Assembly: GCF_013823965.1 (NCBI RefSeq)
Contig: NZ_PNNA01000028.1
Span: 17,990 to 81,989, forward strand
DNA: 64,000 bases
Reading direction: 5' to 3'
Source: Flavobacterium sp.
Lineage (GTDB): Bacteria; Bacteroidota; Bacteroidia; Flavobacteriales; Flavobacteriaceae
The notes beneath the pieces were generated by a model. It searched no databases, was not told where the DNA came from, and saw only the letters and a list, made by a program, of their open reading frames with translations. Position 1 is the stretch's first letter. Every line of letters begins with the position of its first letter. A program made the position numbers and the translations under genes. Shown here piece by piece: positions 17,901 through 27,651 of the stretch.

Positions 17901-19399
17901 ATTTAGCCGATGAGAAGTTTTTGTTTAGAAACAACGTGCTTACCGATACAAAATTTAAGACAAAAGGCACTTTGAATGGAAGTATTGAGCACAAAAACTT
18001 TTCAGATTGGAAGTTGGATTTGGCCATAAATTCCAAAAGATTGTTGGTGCTTGACACGAAAGATAGCGAAGATGCGGCTTACTATGGAATTGCTTTCATC
18101 AATGGTTTAGCCACCATCAAAGGGCCAACGGATGGATTATTTATAAAGGTTGATGCCAAATCCGAAAATGGTTCATCATTAAAAATACCCATCAATGATG
18201 CCGAAAACATAAGCGAAAATGATTTTATCCATTTCTTGACTGCCAAGGAAAAGTTCAATATCAAGCAAGGTATCGTTGATAATTCCAGAAATTACAAAGG
18301 ACTTGAATTAGAGTTTGATCTCGACATTACCCCAAATGCGGAAGTCGAAGTCATCTTGGATCGAAATTCAGGCCACGGGATGAAAGGCAGGGGCAATGGA
18401 ACACTTTTGTTTAAAATAAATACATTGGGTAAATTCAATATGTGGGGCGATTTCCAAGCGTATGATGGAACTTATAATTTTAAATACGGCGGTATCATAG
18501 ACAAGAAATTTATTGTCAAAAAAGGTGGGTACATCTCATGGGAAGGAAATCCAATGAAAGCACGTTTAAATTTGGAAGCCATATATAAAACCTCGGCAAA
18601 TCCAGCCGTTTTGCTAGAGAATTCCTCCTTTAACAAAAAGGTGGATGTAAATGTGGTCATTGGTTTGCGAGGCGATTTGACAAGTCCTGAACCGGACTTC
18701 AATTTTGAATTTCCAACAGTGAGCAACGTATTAAAATCAGAAATAGAATACAAGTTAAATGACAAGGATGTACGACAAACCCAAGCCTTGTATTTATTGT
18801 CCACAGGAAGTTTTTTAAGTTCCAATGGGGTAAACCAGTCTGCTTTATCGCAGAATTTATTTGAATCGGCCACCAGTTTATTGACAGGCATGATTCATTC
18901 TGATGACGAAAAATTCAATGTGGAGTTAGATATAATTACTGCCGACAAAAGAGTAGGAAGCGAATCTGACGGAAGATTTGTGGCATCAGTCTCGTCCAAA
19001 ATCAACGAAAGAATTACCATCAACGGAAAAGTTGGGGTCCCTTTTGGAGGCGTTAATCAGTCAGCAGTTGTTGGTGATGTCGAGATTTTGTATCGGGTTA
19101 ATGAAGATGGAACGGTGAATTTGCGCTTTTTTAACAGAGAAAACGACATCAATTATATAGGAGAAGGAATAGGATATACTCAAGGAATAGGTATTTCTTA
19201 TGAAGTTGATTTTGATACTTTTAAAGAATTGGCCAATAAATTTTTTAAAAACCATAAAATAGAAACCGCACCAGCTGATAACGTGATCGATGTGGATTCA
19301 AATTTGCCTCCAGAGAACAGGGATATTCCTAAGCCCAATAAAACAGATTCAAAAGACCAAAAAGTGAATCAAGAAGGTAGAATTCCCGAAGAATATTAA
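14903..19399 (+). CDS. tamB: TamB-like translocation/assembly module protein (AsmA-like, DUF490)
   Basis: About 1,480-1,500 residues: an N-terminal membrane anchor, then a very long beta-rich chain typical of bridge-like lipid-transfer proteins, ending in the DUF490/TamB C-terminal domain (about 17900-19240; motifs include GNGTLLFKIN, YNFKYGGIIDKKF and GGVNQSAVVGDVEILYRVNEDG). TamB spans the periplasm between inner and outer membrane, with roles in phospholipid transport and outer-membrane protein assembly. The start is uncertain. The first TTG (14966) cuts the anchor helix in half, while the frame stays open upstream to 14876 and encodes a basic stretch plus the full helix, but without ATG, GTG or TTG. 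I place the start provisionally at the ATA at 14903. The C-terminal tail is charged and low in complexity. Confidence 0.82.
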   Translation: MGIKKLKKIVFRSILGLILLLLVLGIALTLPFVQTKIGHYVTNSLNEQFKININVEQVSFTVFGGVKLKKVLILDHHKDTLIYVNRIKTNILDWNKLLKVDLIFGDVALDGVYFNMKTYKKEKLSNLDKFVAAFDTGKPPSKEHFLLTATKVKISNGHYSLIDENRENPKDVDFTKINLAATALKIYGPEVTTTINSLSFQDHRGIFVEDLSTKFSYTTKHIKLENLDLLTKESKLKGEVVMNYEIEDFAHFTDKVEFDIQMDKASLASNDIRCFYNELGKNQLFKIKGRIKGPLNNLVLTNLKLVDSKKSQIIGTIHFKNLFPSKGKTFYMNGNFAKLSTSYDDLVTVLPNVLGKRLPIILKKLGTVNLVGDAQVTTTSLDASFAMGTQLGKVNSDLSIENIHLSDKATYAGNIVLENFDIGTLLDRKDVGKASLNLDVDGIGFSEKYLNTSLKGDISQINYNNYTYSNVVLNGNFNKGLYKGQVSVNDSNLSLNFDGLVDLSKKESRYDFHVKVDNADLYKLKFIKDTISRFKGDIVLQVSGNSIDNLKGDVFINKTVYKNVKATYVFDDFYINSTFDQNRVRTITVNSPDIVQGEIVGKYEFNQLKNLVKNSLGSLYTNYRPVKVKKGQFLKFNFSIYNKIIEIFYPEISIGTNTVVKGNISSDNQEFKLNFNSPKITASTNTFDNIRIKIDNKNPLYNAFIELDSIKTKYYKIRDFSLINVTMKDTLFFRSEFKGGSRGQDYFNLNLYHTINKDNNNVVGLNKSEIKLKDYLWFLNENETPNNQIVFDKSFENFNFDNIIMSHENQEITFMGDIKGATYKDLKVSFKDVDLNQITPADPKFVFNGNVNAIVNYKQNNAVYQIPASIQIDHLNINKTDLGNLNFDISGDENLKKFTLDANIENKNVESFNANGSFEIVDKQTILDLNLKLDKFNLGVLSSLGGEVLSNIRGFASGNASIAGNFNKPEINGRLYVDNAGMTIPYLNVDYSLNERTIVDLADEKFLFRNNVLTDTKFKTKGTLNGSIEHKNFSDWKLDLAINSKRLLVLDTKDSEDAAYYGIAFINGLATIKGPTDGLFIKVDAKSENGSSLKIPINDAENISENDFIHFLTAKEKFNIKQGIVDNSRNYKGLELEFDLDITPNAEVEVILDRNSGHGMKGRGNGTLLFKINTLGKFNMWGDFQAYDGTYNFKYGGIIDKKFIVKKGGYISWEGNPMKARLNLEAIYKTSANPAVLLENSSFNKKVDVNVVIGLRGDLTSPEPDFNFEFPTVSNVLKSEIEYKLNDKDVRQTQALYLLSTGSFLSSNGVNQSALSQNLFESATSLLTGMIHSDDEKFNVELDIITADKRVGSESDGRFVASVSSKINERITINGKVGVPFGGVNQSAVVGDVEILYRVNEDGTVNLRFFNRENDINYIGEGIGYTQGIGISYEVDFDTFKELANKFFKNHKIETAPADNVIDVDSNLPPENRDIPKPNKTDSKDQKVNQEGRIPEEY

Positions 19400-19594
19400 T
19401 ACCATTACAATTTTCTAAAGAAATTCATTCTGTTCAATAATCTTTATTTATTGGGCAAAATATAAATTTTATTACAATTTTTTATCAACTTATTAACGAT
19501 AACGTTTGAATTTCGAGCATTTTACCAATTTATTAAAAACACACCTTTAAAAGTGCAGAATGTTTATTAAATTTACGCTTTTAATACTTAAATA

Positions 19595-20581
19595 ATGCCA
19601 AAAACAATAAAAAAGGTTGCCGTTTTGACCTCTGGTGGAGATTCACCAGGGATGAATGCAGCCATCAGATCAGTAGTTAGAACATGCGCTTACCACGACG
19701 TAAAGTGCATAGGAGTTTATAGAGGTTACCAAGGAATGATAGAAGGTGACTTTCTAGAAATGGGCGCAAGAAGTGTGCACAACATTATCAATAAAGGGGG
19801 AACGATACTCAAATCAGCACGCTCTAAAGAATTCATGACTGTCGAAGGCCGAAAAAAAGCGTACGACCAGCTCATGAAAGAAGGAGTGGATGCTTTGGTA
19901 GTAATCGGCGGTGACGGAAGTTTTACCGGTGCCGAGGTCTTCAATAAAGAATATGGTTTTCCAGTAATGGGAATTCCTGGTACAATTGATAATGATATTT
20001 TCGGAACCAGTCATACTTTGGGTTACGACACGGCCTTGAATACAGTTGTGGATTGCATTGATAAAATTCGAGACACGGCCAGTTCACACAATCGATTATT
20101 TTTCGTTGAAGTAATGGGACGCGATGCCGGTCATATTGCTTTAAATGCAGGAATTGGTGGTGGAGCAGAAGAAGTGTTAATCCCAGAAGAAGAATTGGGT
20201 CTAGAAAGATTGCTGGATTCCCTCAAGAAAAGCAAAGCATCTGGAAAATCATCCAGTATCGTTGTTATAGCCGAAGGGGACAAAATTGGTAAAAACGTAT
20301 TCGAATTAAAAGATTATGTTGAAGCTAATTTGCCAGAATACGAAATTCGTGTTTCGGTTTTGGGGCACATGCAACGTGGAGGGGCTCCTTCATGTTACGA
20401 TAGAGTTCTTGCCAGTAGATTAGGCGTTAAAGCCGTGGAATCCTTATTGGAAGGCAAATCCAACTTTATGGTTGGAATGGTAAATGATAAAGTGTCGCTT
20501 ACACCATTGGAACAAGCGATAAAAGGACATACTGAAATAGACAGGGAATTACTTCGAGTTTCAGAAATAATGTCAATATAA
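19595..20581 (+). CDS. pfkA: ATP-dependent 6-phosphofructokinase
   Basis: A 328-residue group-A phosphofructokinase. The motifs GGDSPGMNAAIR (ATP/phosphate loop), GGDGSFTGA (with the Gly typical of ATP rather than PPi use), GTIDNDIFG (catalytic Asp), MGRDAGHIA and GHMQRGGAPSCYDR are all present. It phosphorylates fructose 6-phosphate to the 1,6-bisphosphate in cytoplasmic glycolysis. gapA follows 75 bases downstream on the same strand, so the two likely share a transcript. The 195-base upstream spacer holds no obvious terminator for tamB. Confidence 0.95.
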   Translation: MPKTIKKVAVLTSGGDSPGMNAAIRSVVRTCAYHDVKCIGVYRGYQGMIEGDFLEMGARSVHNIINKGGTILKSARSKEFMTVEGRKKAYDQLMKEGVDALVVIGGDGSFTGAEVFNKEYGFPVMGIPGTIDNDIFGTSHTLGYDTALNTVVDCIDKIRDTASSHNRLFFVEVMGRDAGHIALNAGIGGGAEEVLIPEEELGLERLLDSLKKSKASGKSSSIVVIAEGDKIGKNVFELKDYVEANLPEYEIRVSVLGHMQRGGAPSCYDRVLASRLGVKAVESLLEGKSNFMVGMVNDKVSLTPLEQAIKGHTEIDRELLRVSEIMSI

Positions 20582-20614
20582 AAAACGATCAGGTTTCAAT
20601 TTATTAAACCTTAA

Positions 20615-21661
<1,047 letters not shown>

Positions 21662-21675
21662 TTTATATATTGATG

Positions 21676-21713
21676 AAAATCCCGTTGAAATTATTCTTGA
21701 CGGGATTTTTATT
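21676..21713 (+). terminator. Terminator after gapA
   Basis: The arms AAAATCCCGT and ACGGGATTTTT, separated by a short AT-rich loop, end in a T-run 15-50 bases after the gapA stop. Confidence 0.85.
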
Positions 21714-21913
21714 TTAAACTATATTTCCCAAACCCGAGATAAAAAGGAACTGGCGCAGAGCAATCCATCTTAAGCGAAGTTCACGAAATCCTGCTCAAAA
21801 TGAAAGTTTAATGAAGCAATCGGGGCTAAAAAAAAACCAAACCAAATAATAAATTTTGAATTATAATTTCCGGAATTCCCCTAAATCGTAATTCACTAAA
21901 TCCAAAATTAAAA

Positions 21914-22765
21914 ATGAGATTATTAGTAGATAGTGGTTCCACCAAAGCTGATTGGATTGCCATTGATGAGGAAGGTAAAGTATTGTTTACAACCCAAACA
22001 CTAGGATTGAATCCTGAAATACTTGAAGGAGAGGAAATTATCGAGCGAATTAACGATCGTTTTGACATTCTTCAAAATAAAGACAAAGCCACACACCTTT
22101 TCTTTTACGGAGCCGGTTGCGGAACCGATAGAATGAAGATTGAACTTTCGAGAGTTTTTCAAGAATATTTTTCGAATGCAATTATTTCAGTAAACGAAGA
22201 TACTTATGCTGCCGTTTATGCTACAACTCCAAAAGGAGAAGAAGCCATTGTAAGCATTCTGGGAACAGGTTCAAATTGTAGCTATTTTGACGGAAAAGTT
22301 TTGCAGCAAAAAGTACAATCACTAGGTTATATTATTATGGATGATTGTAGTGGCAACTTTTTTGGAAAAGAATTAATCCGTAAATATTATTTCAATAAAA
22401 TGCCAAAAGAATTGGCTGTCGAATTCGAAAAAGAGTATGATTTAAGTGCTGATTTTATTAAAAGCAAATTATACAAAGAACCCAATCCAAACGCCTATTT
22501 GGCTACTTTTGCAAAATTCCTCATCCAGAACAAAGAACATGATTTTTGTAAAAAAATCATTTTCAAGGGGATGAAATCTTTTGTAAAAAACTACATCAGA
22601 CAATTTGATAATTGCAAGGAAGTTCCCGTACATTTTGTGGGTTCAATAGCTTTCTATTTGAAAGATGAATTGCAAATAACCTTTGATAAATACGAATTGA
22701 AACTAGGAAATGTTTTAAGGAGACCTATTGACGGACTGATTGCTTATCACGTTAAAAACAAATAA
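21914..22765 (+). CDS. BadF/BadG/BcrA/BcrD-type ATPase family protein, N-acetylglucosamine-kinase-like
   Basis: A 283-residue ASKHA-fold protein. It has the phosphate-1 motif at the N-terminus (LLVDSGSTKADW), a second phosphate motif ILGTGSNCSYFDG near residue 116, and an adenosine-type motif (HFVGSIAFYL) near the C-terminus. These small single-chain members resemble N-acetylglucosamine kinases more than the benzoyl-CoA reductase activases, which carry Fe-S Cys residues not seen here. The protein probably phosphorylates an amino sugar or hexose. It lies between gapA and mgsA, each separated by terminators, so it seems to be its own unit. Confidence 0.75.
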   Translation: MRLLVDSGSTKADWIAIDEEGKVLFTTQTLGLNPEILEGEEIIERINDRFDILQNKDKATHLFFYGAGCGTDRMKIELSRVFQEYFSNAIISVNEDTYAAVYATTPKGEEAIVSILGTGSNCSYFDGKVLQQKVQSLGYIIMDDCSGNFFGKELIRKYYFNKMPKELAVEFEKEYDLSADFIKSKLYKEPNPNAYLATFAKFLIQNKEHDFCKKIIFKGMKSFVKNYIRQFDNCKEVPVHFVGSIAFYLKDELQITFDKYELKLGNVLRRPIDGLIAYHVKNK

Positions 22766-22773
22766 AAAAATAC

Positions 22774-22803
22774 AAACCTGGCTTAGAATACCAGGTTTTT
22801 TTA
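22774..22803 (+). terminator. Terminator after the BadF-like kinase
   Basis: The arms AAACCTGG (22774-22781) and CCAGGTTT (22791-22798) flank a 9-base loop and run into a T-tract. Confidence 0.85.
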
Positions 22804-22824
22804 TAAATAGTAAAACCAAAAAAA

Positions 22825-23199
22825 ATGGAAATAGCAATTATTGCCCATGATGGAAAAAAAGCGGACATGGTCCAGTTTTTAAACAAAAACAAAGCTGTTT
22901 TGCAACAAGAAAAAATTAAACTTATTGCAACAGGAACAACGGGTACCAAAGCAGAAAGCGCAGGATTTAAAGTAAAAAAAATGCTTTCCGGACCACAAGG
23001 TGGAGATGCCCAAATTGCGGGTCGCGTTGCCGAAGGAAAAACCAAAATGGTCTTGTTTTTTAAAGACCCATTGTCCAGTCATGCACACGAATCCGACGTG
23101 AATATGTTAGTCCGTGTTTGTGACGTTCACAACGTGCCATTGGCAACAAACGAAGCATCGGCACAGTTGTTTTTGAATGCTATAGCACAGCAATCATAG
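22825..23199 (+). CDS. mgsA: Methylglyoxal synthase
   Basis: A 124-residue protein, somewhat shorter than E. coli MgsA (152 residues) mainly at the ends. The core is intact: AHDGKK near the N-terminus, the phosphate site SGPQGGDAQIAGRVAEG with the catalytic Asp, and FFKDPLSSHAHESDV with the active-site His. It converts dihydroxyacetone phosphate to methylglyoxal and phosphate, a bypass that frees phosphate when sugar phosphates build up. Its neighbours pfkA and gapA fit that role. The last 20 bases overlap the convergent ridA gene. Confidence 0.93.
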   Translation: MEIAIIAHDGKKADMVQFLNKNKAVLQQEKIKLIATGTTGTKAESAGFKVKKMLSGPQGGDAQIAGRVAEGKTKMVLFFKDPLSSHAHESDVNMLVRVCDVHNVPLATNEASAQLFLNAIAQQS

Positions 23200-23560
23200 A
23201 AATTTCGACATTTAGATTTTTTGGCAAACATGCCACTTGAACCGTTTCACGAGCTGGAGCGGTTTTTTCGTTGAAATATGAACCGTAAACAGTGTTTATA
23301 GCTGCAAAATCATTCATGTTCATAATAAATATGGTTGTTTTTACCACGTTTTCAAAAGTCATTCCGGCGGCTTCCAGCACGGCTTTCATGTTTTCCATGA
23401 CTTGTTGGGTTTCGGCCTCAATGGTAGCCGTTACCAATTCTCCAGTTTTTGGATTAATGGCAATTTGCCCAGAAGTGTAAAGAGTGTTTCCTTTAAGAAC
23501 CGCTTGGTTGTATGGCCCTATTGGTGCTGGAGTATTTTCGGTAAAAATTATTGTTTTCAT
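23180..23560 (-). CDS. ridA: RidA family reactive intermediate/imine deaminase
   Basis: A 126-residue YjgF/YER057c/UK114 family protein with the signatures GPYNQAVLKGNTLYTSGQI and, near the C-terminus, PARETVQVACLPKNLNVEI, whose Arg is the key catalytic residue of the RidA group. It hydrolyses reactive enamine/imine intermediates made by PLP enzymes such as threonine dehydratase. It lies 43 bases downstream of lptD on the same strand, which suggests co-transcription, and overlaps the convergent mgsA gene by 20 bases. Confidence 0.92.
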   Translation of the reverse strand: MKTIIFTENTPAPIGPYNQAVLKGNTLYTSGQIAINPKTGELVTATIEAETQQVMENMKAVLEAAGMTFENVVKTTIFIMNMNDFAAINTVYGSYFNEKTAPARETVQVACLPKNLNVEISMIAVL

Positions 23561-23603
23561 AAAAACTATGTTTAGGATTTGAATGTATTAAATTACATTG
23601 GAA

Positions 23604-26294
23604 CTATCTGTTGGAAGTACTTCGTTTGTCATACTTTATGTCGCTTAGCACGCCAGATTTTATCCCGATGAAGAAACTCCAATTTGCTTGTTGTCCAAAG
23701 GGTTGCCAGTTGAAATCCATTCTCCAGCTCAACAAATCTCTTTCAAAACGAAGTTGGGTGTAAGTAACGCCATTTTGTACAAAATCGTATCCTGTGGAGA
23801 CTCCTGCTTTCCATTTTGGCGTCAAATCGGCATTGGCGGAAATCATTATGGAATTCCCCGTGATTTTGCTCTCGCGGTTGTTGTTTCCGTAGGTTAATGA
23901 ATAGGCAAATGTCATGTCCCAAGGCAATACTGACCTGAAAAACTCTGTAATTTTATCTTCTCCGTCATCTTCATCTTCATCAAATTGACTTTTTGCTCTT
24001 GTATGGTCTATCGTGCTTTTACCAAACAAATCATCATCGCGCCCTCCGTTTCTTTGGCCTTGTTCATTTTTGTTTTTCTTGTCGTCTTTTTTACTTGTAA
24101 TAGAATAATTTAAGGTCATGTTGGCGCTGGTCATTCTAAATAAACTTCCGCCATTGTTGATGTTGAAAACATTAATTCTTTTGCCGGAATTATCAATGGC
24201 ATAAGGATCTAATGTTGTCCCGAAGTTGATATTCATTTTGTCATCAAACAGTTGTGTTCCGCCGCTTACTCGCACGGGTTCCCAGGCAAGCGAGGTAACT
24301 CCGTCTGCATTGAGGTCATAATTAGTGGACAGATTTAAATTGTTGAGCAGCATAATTTTTTTTGCTTCAACTTTTGTGCTGTCTTTATCGGTTACTTTTG
24401 CTTCAAAAGTATTGCTTAAATCAAATCCAATTCGATTGGAATTCGTATTTCCGGGTGCTCCAAAAATACCACCTTCAAATCGGGTGTATTCGTCGGTCAT
24501 TGTTCCGCTGGCATCGATGGCATAAGTATCGTAATATTTTTCAAAACTTGGAGTATAGCCATAAGAAAGCGATGGACGCATGACGTGTCGAATGGATTTT
24601 ATTTTTTTGTTTTCGCCAAAATTGAACGTTCCATAAATTGTGGTTCCCAAACTACTCGAAAAATTATAGGTTCTGTAAGCATCAAAACCATTGATGGTTT
24701 GGTCTACCACCTTGCTTTGATCTGCATTATAGCCCCTTTGAATGGTTTTTAAATACCAAACTTCTTCATAGTTTGCGGAAGCGGAACCGCTAAAATATTT
24801 GAATAGCTTAAAATTAGTGCTTAACGGAATGCTGTGTTGCATCCCTATTTTGGCATCATTAAACATTGCAGGCTTGAAGAATAAGGAATCTGTCGTGACA
24901 AAGCTGTTTTTTCCGCTTAAATTATAAAGCAAATTGATGTTCTTGAAAAAGCCTTTTTTGACGCCATCTTTGCCCACAAAAGGATAAATTCTGTCTACAC
25001 TGTATTGCAAATCAGGCAATGTCATGTTGATTTCTGATGTTTGGGTATTTTGCGAATGCGTCGCCGTCAAGGACAATCGGGAACCTATATTGCCAAGAAA
25101 AGTTTTGCTGTAAGAAATAGAGGAACTTAGGGTATTATTCAAATTCGAACCTACATTCGCTTGATTGATGGATTGTTTGTAGTATTTACTGCTACCCATG
25201 TTTACCGATGCGGAAAAACTCGAATTCGGACTTCCTTTAGAGTCTTTGGAATGCGACCATTGAATGTTGTAGATGTTTTGCTTGGAATAATCAGGATAAC
25301 CTCTTTCGCTATTGATTAAATTTTCAAATCGGACATTTATATTCCCGCGATAGCTGTATCTTTTGGCATAAGAGGATTCTCCGCGAAGCGCATAACTTCC
25401 ATTGGTATAATAATCTCCTAAAAGTGTTAGATCATAATTGTCGCTGAGCGCAAAATAATAGCCTCCATTTTGCAATGAAAATCCCCTGTTGTTCGAATCA
25501 TTGTAACTCGGCAAAAGAATTCCCGAAACGCTGGTTTCTTTGCTCATTGGAAAAAAAGCAAAAGGCAAAGCAATAGGCGTGGGTACGTTGGCGATGACCA
25601 TATTGGTTATTCCAGTAACGACTTTCTTGCCGGGAATAAATTTTACTTTATTGGTCTGGAAATAATATTCTGGATTATCGACGTCTTTGGATGTGGTGAA
25701 ACGTGCGCCTTTCAAGAAATATACTGAATCATTTTCTTTTTTTGTAATGGACGCTTTCACTTTAAATTCGTTTTGGTCTGTTCTCGAATTCCAAATCAAG
25801 GCTTTTTTTGTTTTAAAATTAAAACGAATCGAATCGGGTTCTATGACATTTTCTCCTTGTTTAAAATTGGGAAATTGAGTGTAAGCTCCCGTGGAATCCT
25901 TTATTCGGCCGGCATAAACCTCATTTTTTTCATAGTTCATGACTATGATTCCTGCTTTTAATTCAATATCTTGATAATAAAGTTCTGCTTTGTCATATAA
26001 AGTGATTCGTTTTTTCTTTTGCTCAATTTTGGCATAGTTTTCAGACTTGTATTGTACGGTGCCATCAAGAAATGCTTTGGGTTGAATACTGTCTTTCTTG
26101 ATGGTATCCGTTTCTGATTTTATGATTGCAATGTTGGGGTTTTGACTGTTTTTTGCGGTCAAACCGGAACTGTCTTTTTGTTTTTTTACGGGTAGTGCTG
26201 TCGTTTTCTTAGATATATCTTGTGAATATAATTCACAAGATCCCATTGTTAGGAAAATTGATAATAAAACGATATTAAATAAGTTTGTATTCAA
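23604..26294 (-). CDS. lptD: LPS-assembly protein LptD, Bacteroidota type
   Basis: About 896 residues from a TTG at 26294, giving a signal peptide that ends LYSQ. An ATG at 26378 is possible, but it lies upstream of the best promoter motifs, so I prefer 26294. The N-terminal part is an OstA-like periplasmic beta-jelly-roll domain (about 75-190), followed by a long C-terminal stretch of amphipathic beta strands rich in aromatic residues and N/S turns, which forms the outer-membrane barrel. LptD inserts LPS into the outer leaflet together with LptE. A Lys/Asp/Glu-rich low-complexity loop lies at about 23940-24085. It is divergent from an amidase gene and followed by ridA. Confidence 0.82.
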   Translation of the reverse strand: MNTNLFNIVLLSIFLTMGSCELYSQDISKKTTALPVKKQKDSSGLTAKNSQNPNIAIIKSETDTIKKDSIQPKAFLDGTVQYKSENYAKIEQKKKRITLYDKAELYYQDIELKAGIIVMNYEKNEVYAGRIKDSTGAYTQFPNFKQGENVIEPDSIRFNFKTKKALIWNSRTDQNEFKVKASITKKENDSVYFLKGARFTTSKDVDNPEYYFQTNKVKFIPGKKVVTGITNMVIANVPTPIALPFAFFPMSKETSVSGILLPSYNDSNNRGFSLQNGGYYFALSDNYDLTLLGDYYTNGSYALRGESSYAKRYSYRGNINVRFENLINSERGYPDYSKQNIYNIQWSHSKDSKGSPNSSFSASVNMGSSKYYKQSINQANVGSNLNNTLSSSISYSKTFLGNIGSRLSLTATHSQNTQTSEINMTLPDLQYSVDRIYPFVGKDGVKKGFFKNINLLYNLSGKNSFVTTDSLFFKPAMFNDAKIGMQHSIPLSTNFKLFKYFSGSASANYEEVWYLKTIQRGYNADQSKVVDQTINGFDAYRTYNFSSSLGTTIYGTFNFGENKKIKSIRHVMRPSLSYGYTPSFEKYYDTYAIDASGTMTDEYTRFEGGIFGAPGNTNSNRIGFDLSNTFEAKVTDKDSTKVEAKKIMLLNNLNLSTNYDLNADGVTSLAWEPVRVSGGTQLFDDKMNINFGTTLDPYAIDNSGKRINVFNINNGGSLFRMTSANMTLNYSITSKKDDKKNKNEQGQRNGGRDDDLFGKSTIDHTRAKSQFDEDEDDGEDKITEFFRSVLPWDMTFAYSLTYGNNNRESKITGNSIMISANADLTPKWKAGVSTGYDFVQNGVTYTQLRFERDLLSWRMDFNWQPFGQQANWSFFIGIKSGVLSDIKYDKRSTSNR

Positions 26295-26342
26295 AGGTTT
26301 TAATGCTATTTTTGTAAAAATATGGCTTGTTTTTAGGCGTGT

Positions 26343-26350
26343 CAAACTTA
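26343..26350 (-). promoter_or_regulatory. Putative -7 element for lptD
   Basis: On the minus strand this reads TAAGTTTG (TAnnTTTG), and a second match (TATTTTTG) lies at 26366-26373. Either would start transcription between the ATG at 26378 and the TTG at 26294, which supports the latter as the true start. Confidence 0.4.
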
Positions 26351-26428
26351 CATATAAATTTTTGTCAAAAATAATCAATTAATAAATTTATAACCGCCCT
26401 GTTTTAATTAAAATTAACTTTTAGATTT

Positions 26429-27601
26429 ATGTGCATTAAAAATAAATTCAAATTACAGTTCGCTCTTTTACTTACGATAGTTTCATTTGTTTCTTATGGT
26501 CAATCCAATCTTTTCAAAGTGACTTTGGATGCAGGCCACGGAGACCACGATTTTGGTGCTGTGTATAGCGGTCGTGTGGAGAAAAACATAAATCTCGCAA
26601 TCGTGCTTAAAGTGGGAAGATTATTGGAGCAAAATCCAAAAATTGACGTTATTTACACTCGAAAAACAGATGTTTTCATAGATTTGATTGAAAGAGCCAA
26701 TATTGCCAATCGCGCTGATGCCAACATTTTTGTTTCCGTTCATTGCAACGCCAATAAAAACACCGCTGCAGATGGAACCGAAACCTACGTAATGGGTATG
26801 AGTAAAGTGGCTTCGAATCTTGAAGCGGCCAAAAAGGAGAACTCCGTTATTACTTTGGAAAAAGATTACAAACAAAAATACGAAGGTTTTGATCCCAACT
26901 CTCCCGAAACCATGATTGGAATGACTTTGATGCAGGAAGAATATTTGGAAAACAGTATTTCATTGGCTAGTAAAATAGAAGATGGATTCGCGGCTTTAGG
27001 CAAAAAAATTAGACACGGAGGCGTAAAACAAGCACCATTTATGGTATTGCACAAAGCCTATATGCCAAGAGTATTGATAGAAACGGGTTTTATTTCTAAT
27101 CCTGACGAAGGGAATGATTTAAATTCTGAAGAAGGGCAGAACGAAATTGCCAGAGCCATTGCCAATGCCATCATTAGTTACAAAAATGAATATTATGGTA
27201 ATGGAACAATAGACAATGATGTTGAAAGACCTTCTCAAAAAATTATTGAAACTCCCATAAAAGACACTTCTTCTCCAGTAAAACCAAAACCGAATCTAGA
27301 TGTTTCTGCAACAAAAAAAGCGACAAAAAACATAGAAACATCGGGTGTTGTTTACAAAGTGCAATTATCGGCAAGTACAAAAAAAATAGCCTTGACGCCA
27401 AGTAATTTCAAGGGATTGAAAGACATCTCCGTGGTGTCTGAAAATAAATTTTATAAATATATGTACGGCCAAACGCCCAATTACAGTGAAGCCAAAAAGC
27501 AATTGGAAGAAGCAAAATCAAAAGGATATGATTCTGCCTATTTGATTGCATTTAAAAACGGAACAAAAATCAGTGTTCAAGAAGCCCTCACCAATAATTA
27601 A
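26429..27601 (+). CDS. N-acetylmuramoyl-L-alanine amidase with C-terminal SPOR-like domain
   Basis: A 390-residue exported amidase: signal peptide (to about SYGQ), then an Amidase_3 domain (about 30-245) with the zinc ligands in LDAGHGDHD, the Glu of RVEKNINLA, and HCNANKN, plus the catalytic Glu in VLIETGFISNP. A Pro/Lys/Thr-rich linker leads to a C-terminal SPOR-like domain (about 310-385), which would bind denuded septal peptidoglycan. It cleaves the bond between MurNAc and the stem peptide, probably in daughter-cell separation. It is divergent from lptD, and an MCE gene follows 50 bases downstream. Confidence 0.9.
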   Translation: MCIKNKFKLQFALLLTIVSFVSYGQSNLFKVTLDAGHGDHDFGAVYSGRVEKNINLAIVLKVGRLLEQNPKIDVIYTRKTDVFIDLIERANIANRADANIFVSVHCNANKNTAADGTETYVMGMSKVASNLEAAKKENSVITLEKDYKQKYEGFDPNSPETMIGMTLMQEEYLENSISLASKIEDGFAALGKKIRHGGVKQAPFMVLHKAYMPRVLIETGFISNPDEGNDLNSEEGQNEIARAIANAIISYKNEYYGNGTIDNDVERPSQKIIETPIKDTSSPVKPKPNLDVSATKKATKNIETSGVVYKVQLSASTKKIALTPSNFKGLKDISVVSENKFYKYMYGQTPNYSEAKKQLEEAKSKGYDSAYLIAFKNGTKISVQEALTNN

Positions 27602-27627
27602 TAACAAGAAGTTTAATTATTTTATAT

Positions 27628-27635
27628 TAAATTTG
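27628..27635 (+). promoter_or_regulatory. Putative -7 element for the MCE gene
   Basis: TAAATTTG lies 16 bases before the TTG start at 27652, so the transcript would have a very short leader. It might give the MCE and Fe-S genes a promoter separate from that of the amidase. Confidence 0.4.
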
Positions 27636-27651
27636 CGCAAATACTTATATT

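Noticed and set aside
26295..26378. Longer lptD start at 26378
   Set aside because: It puts 28 polar residues before the signal peptide and lies upstream of two -7 motifs.
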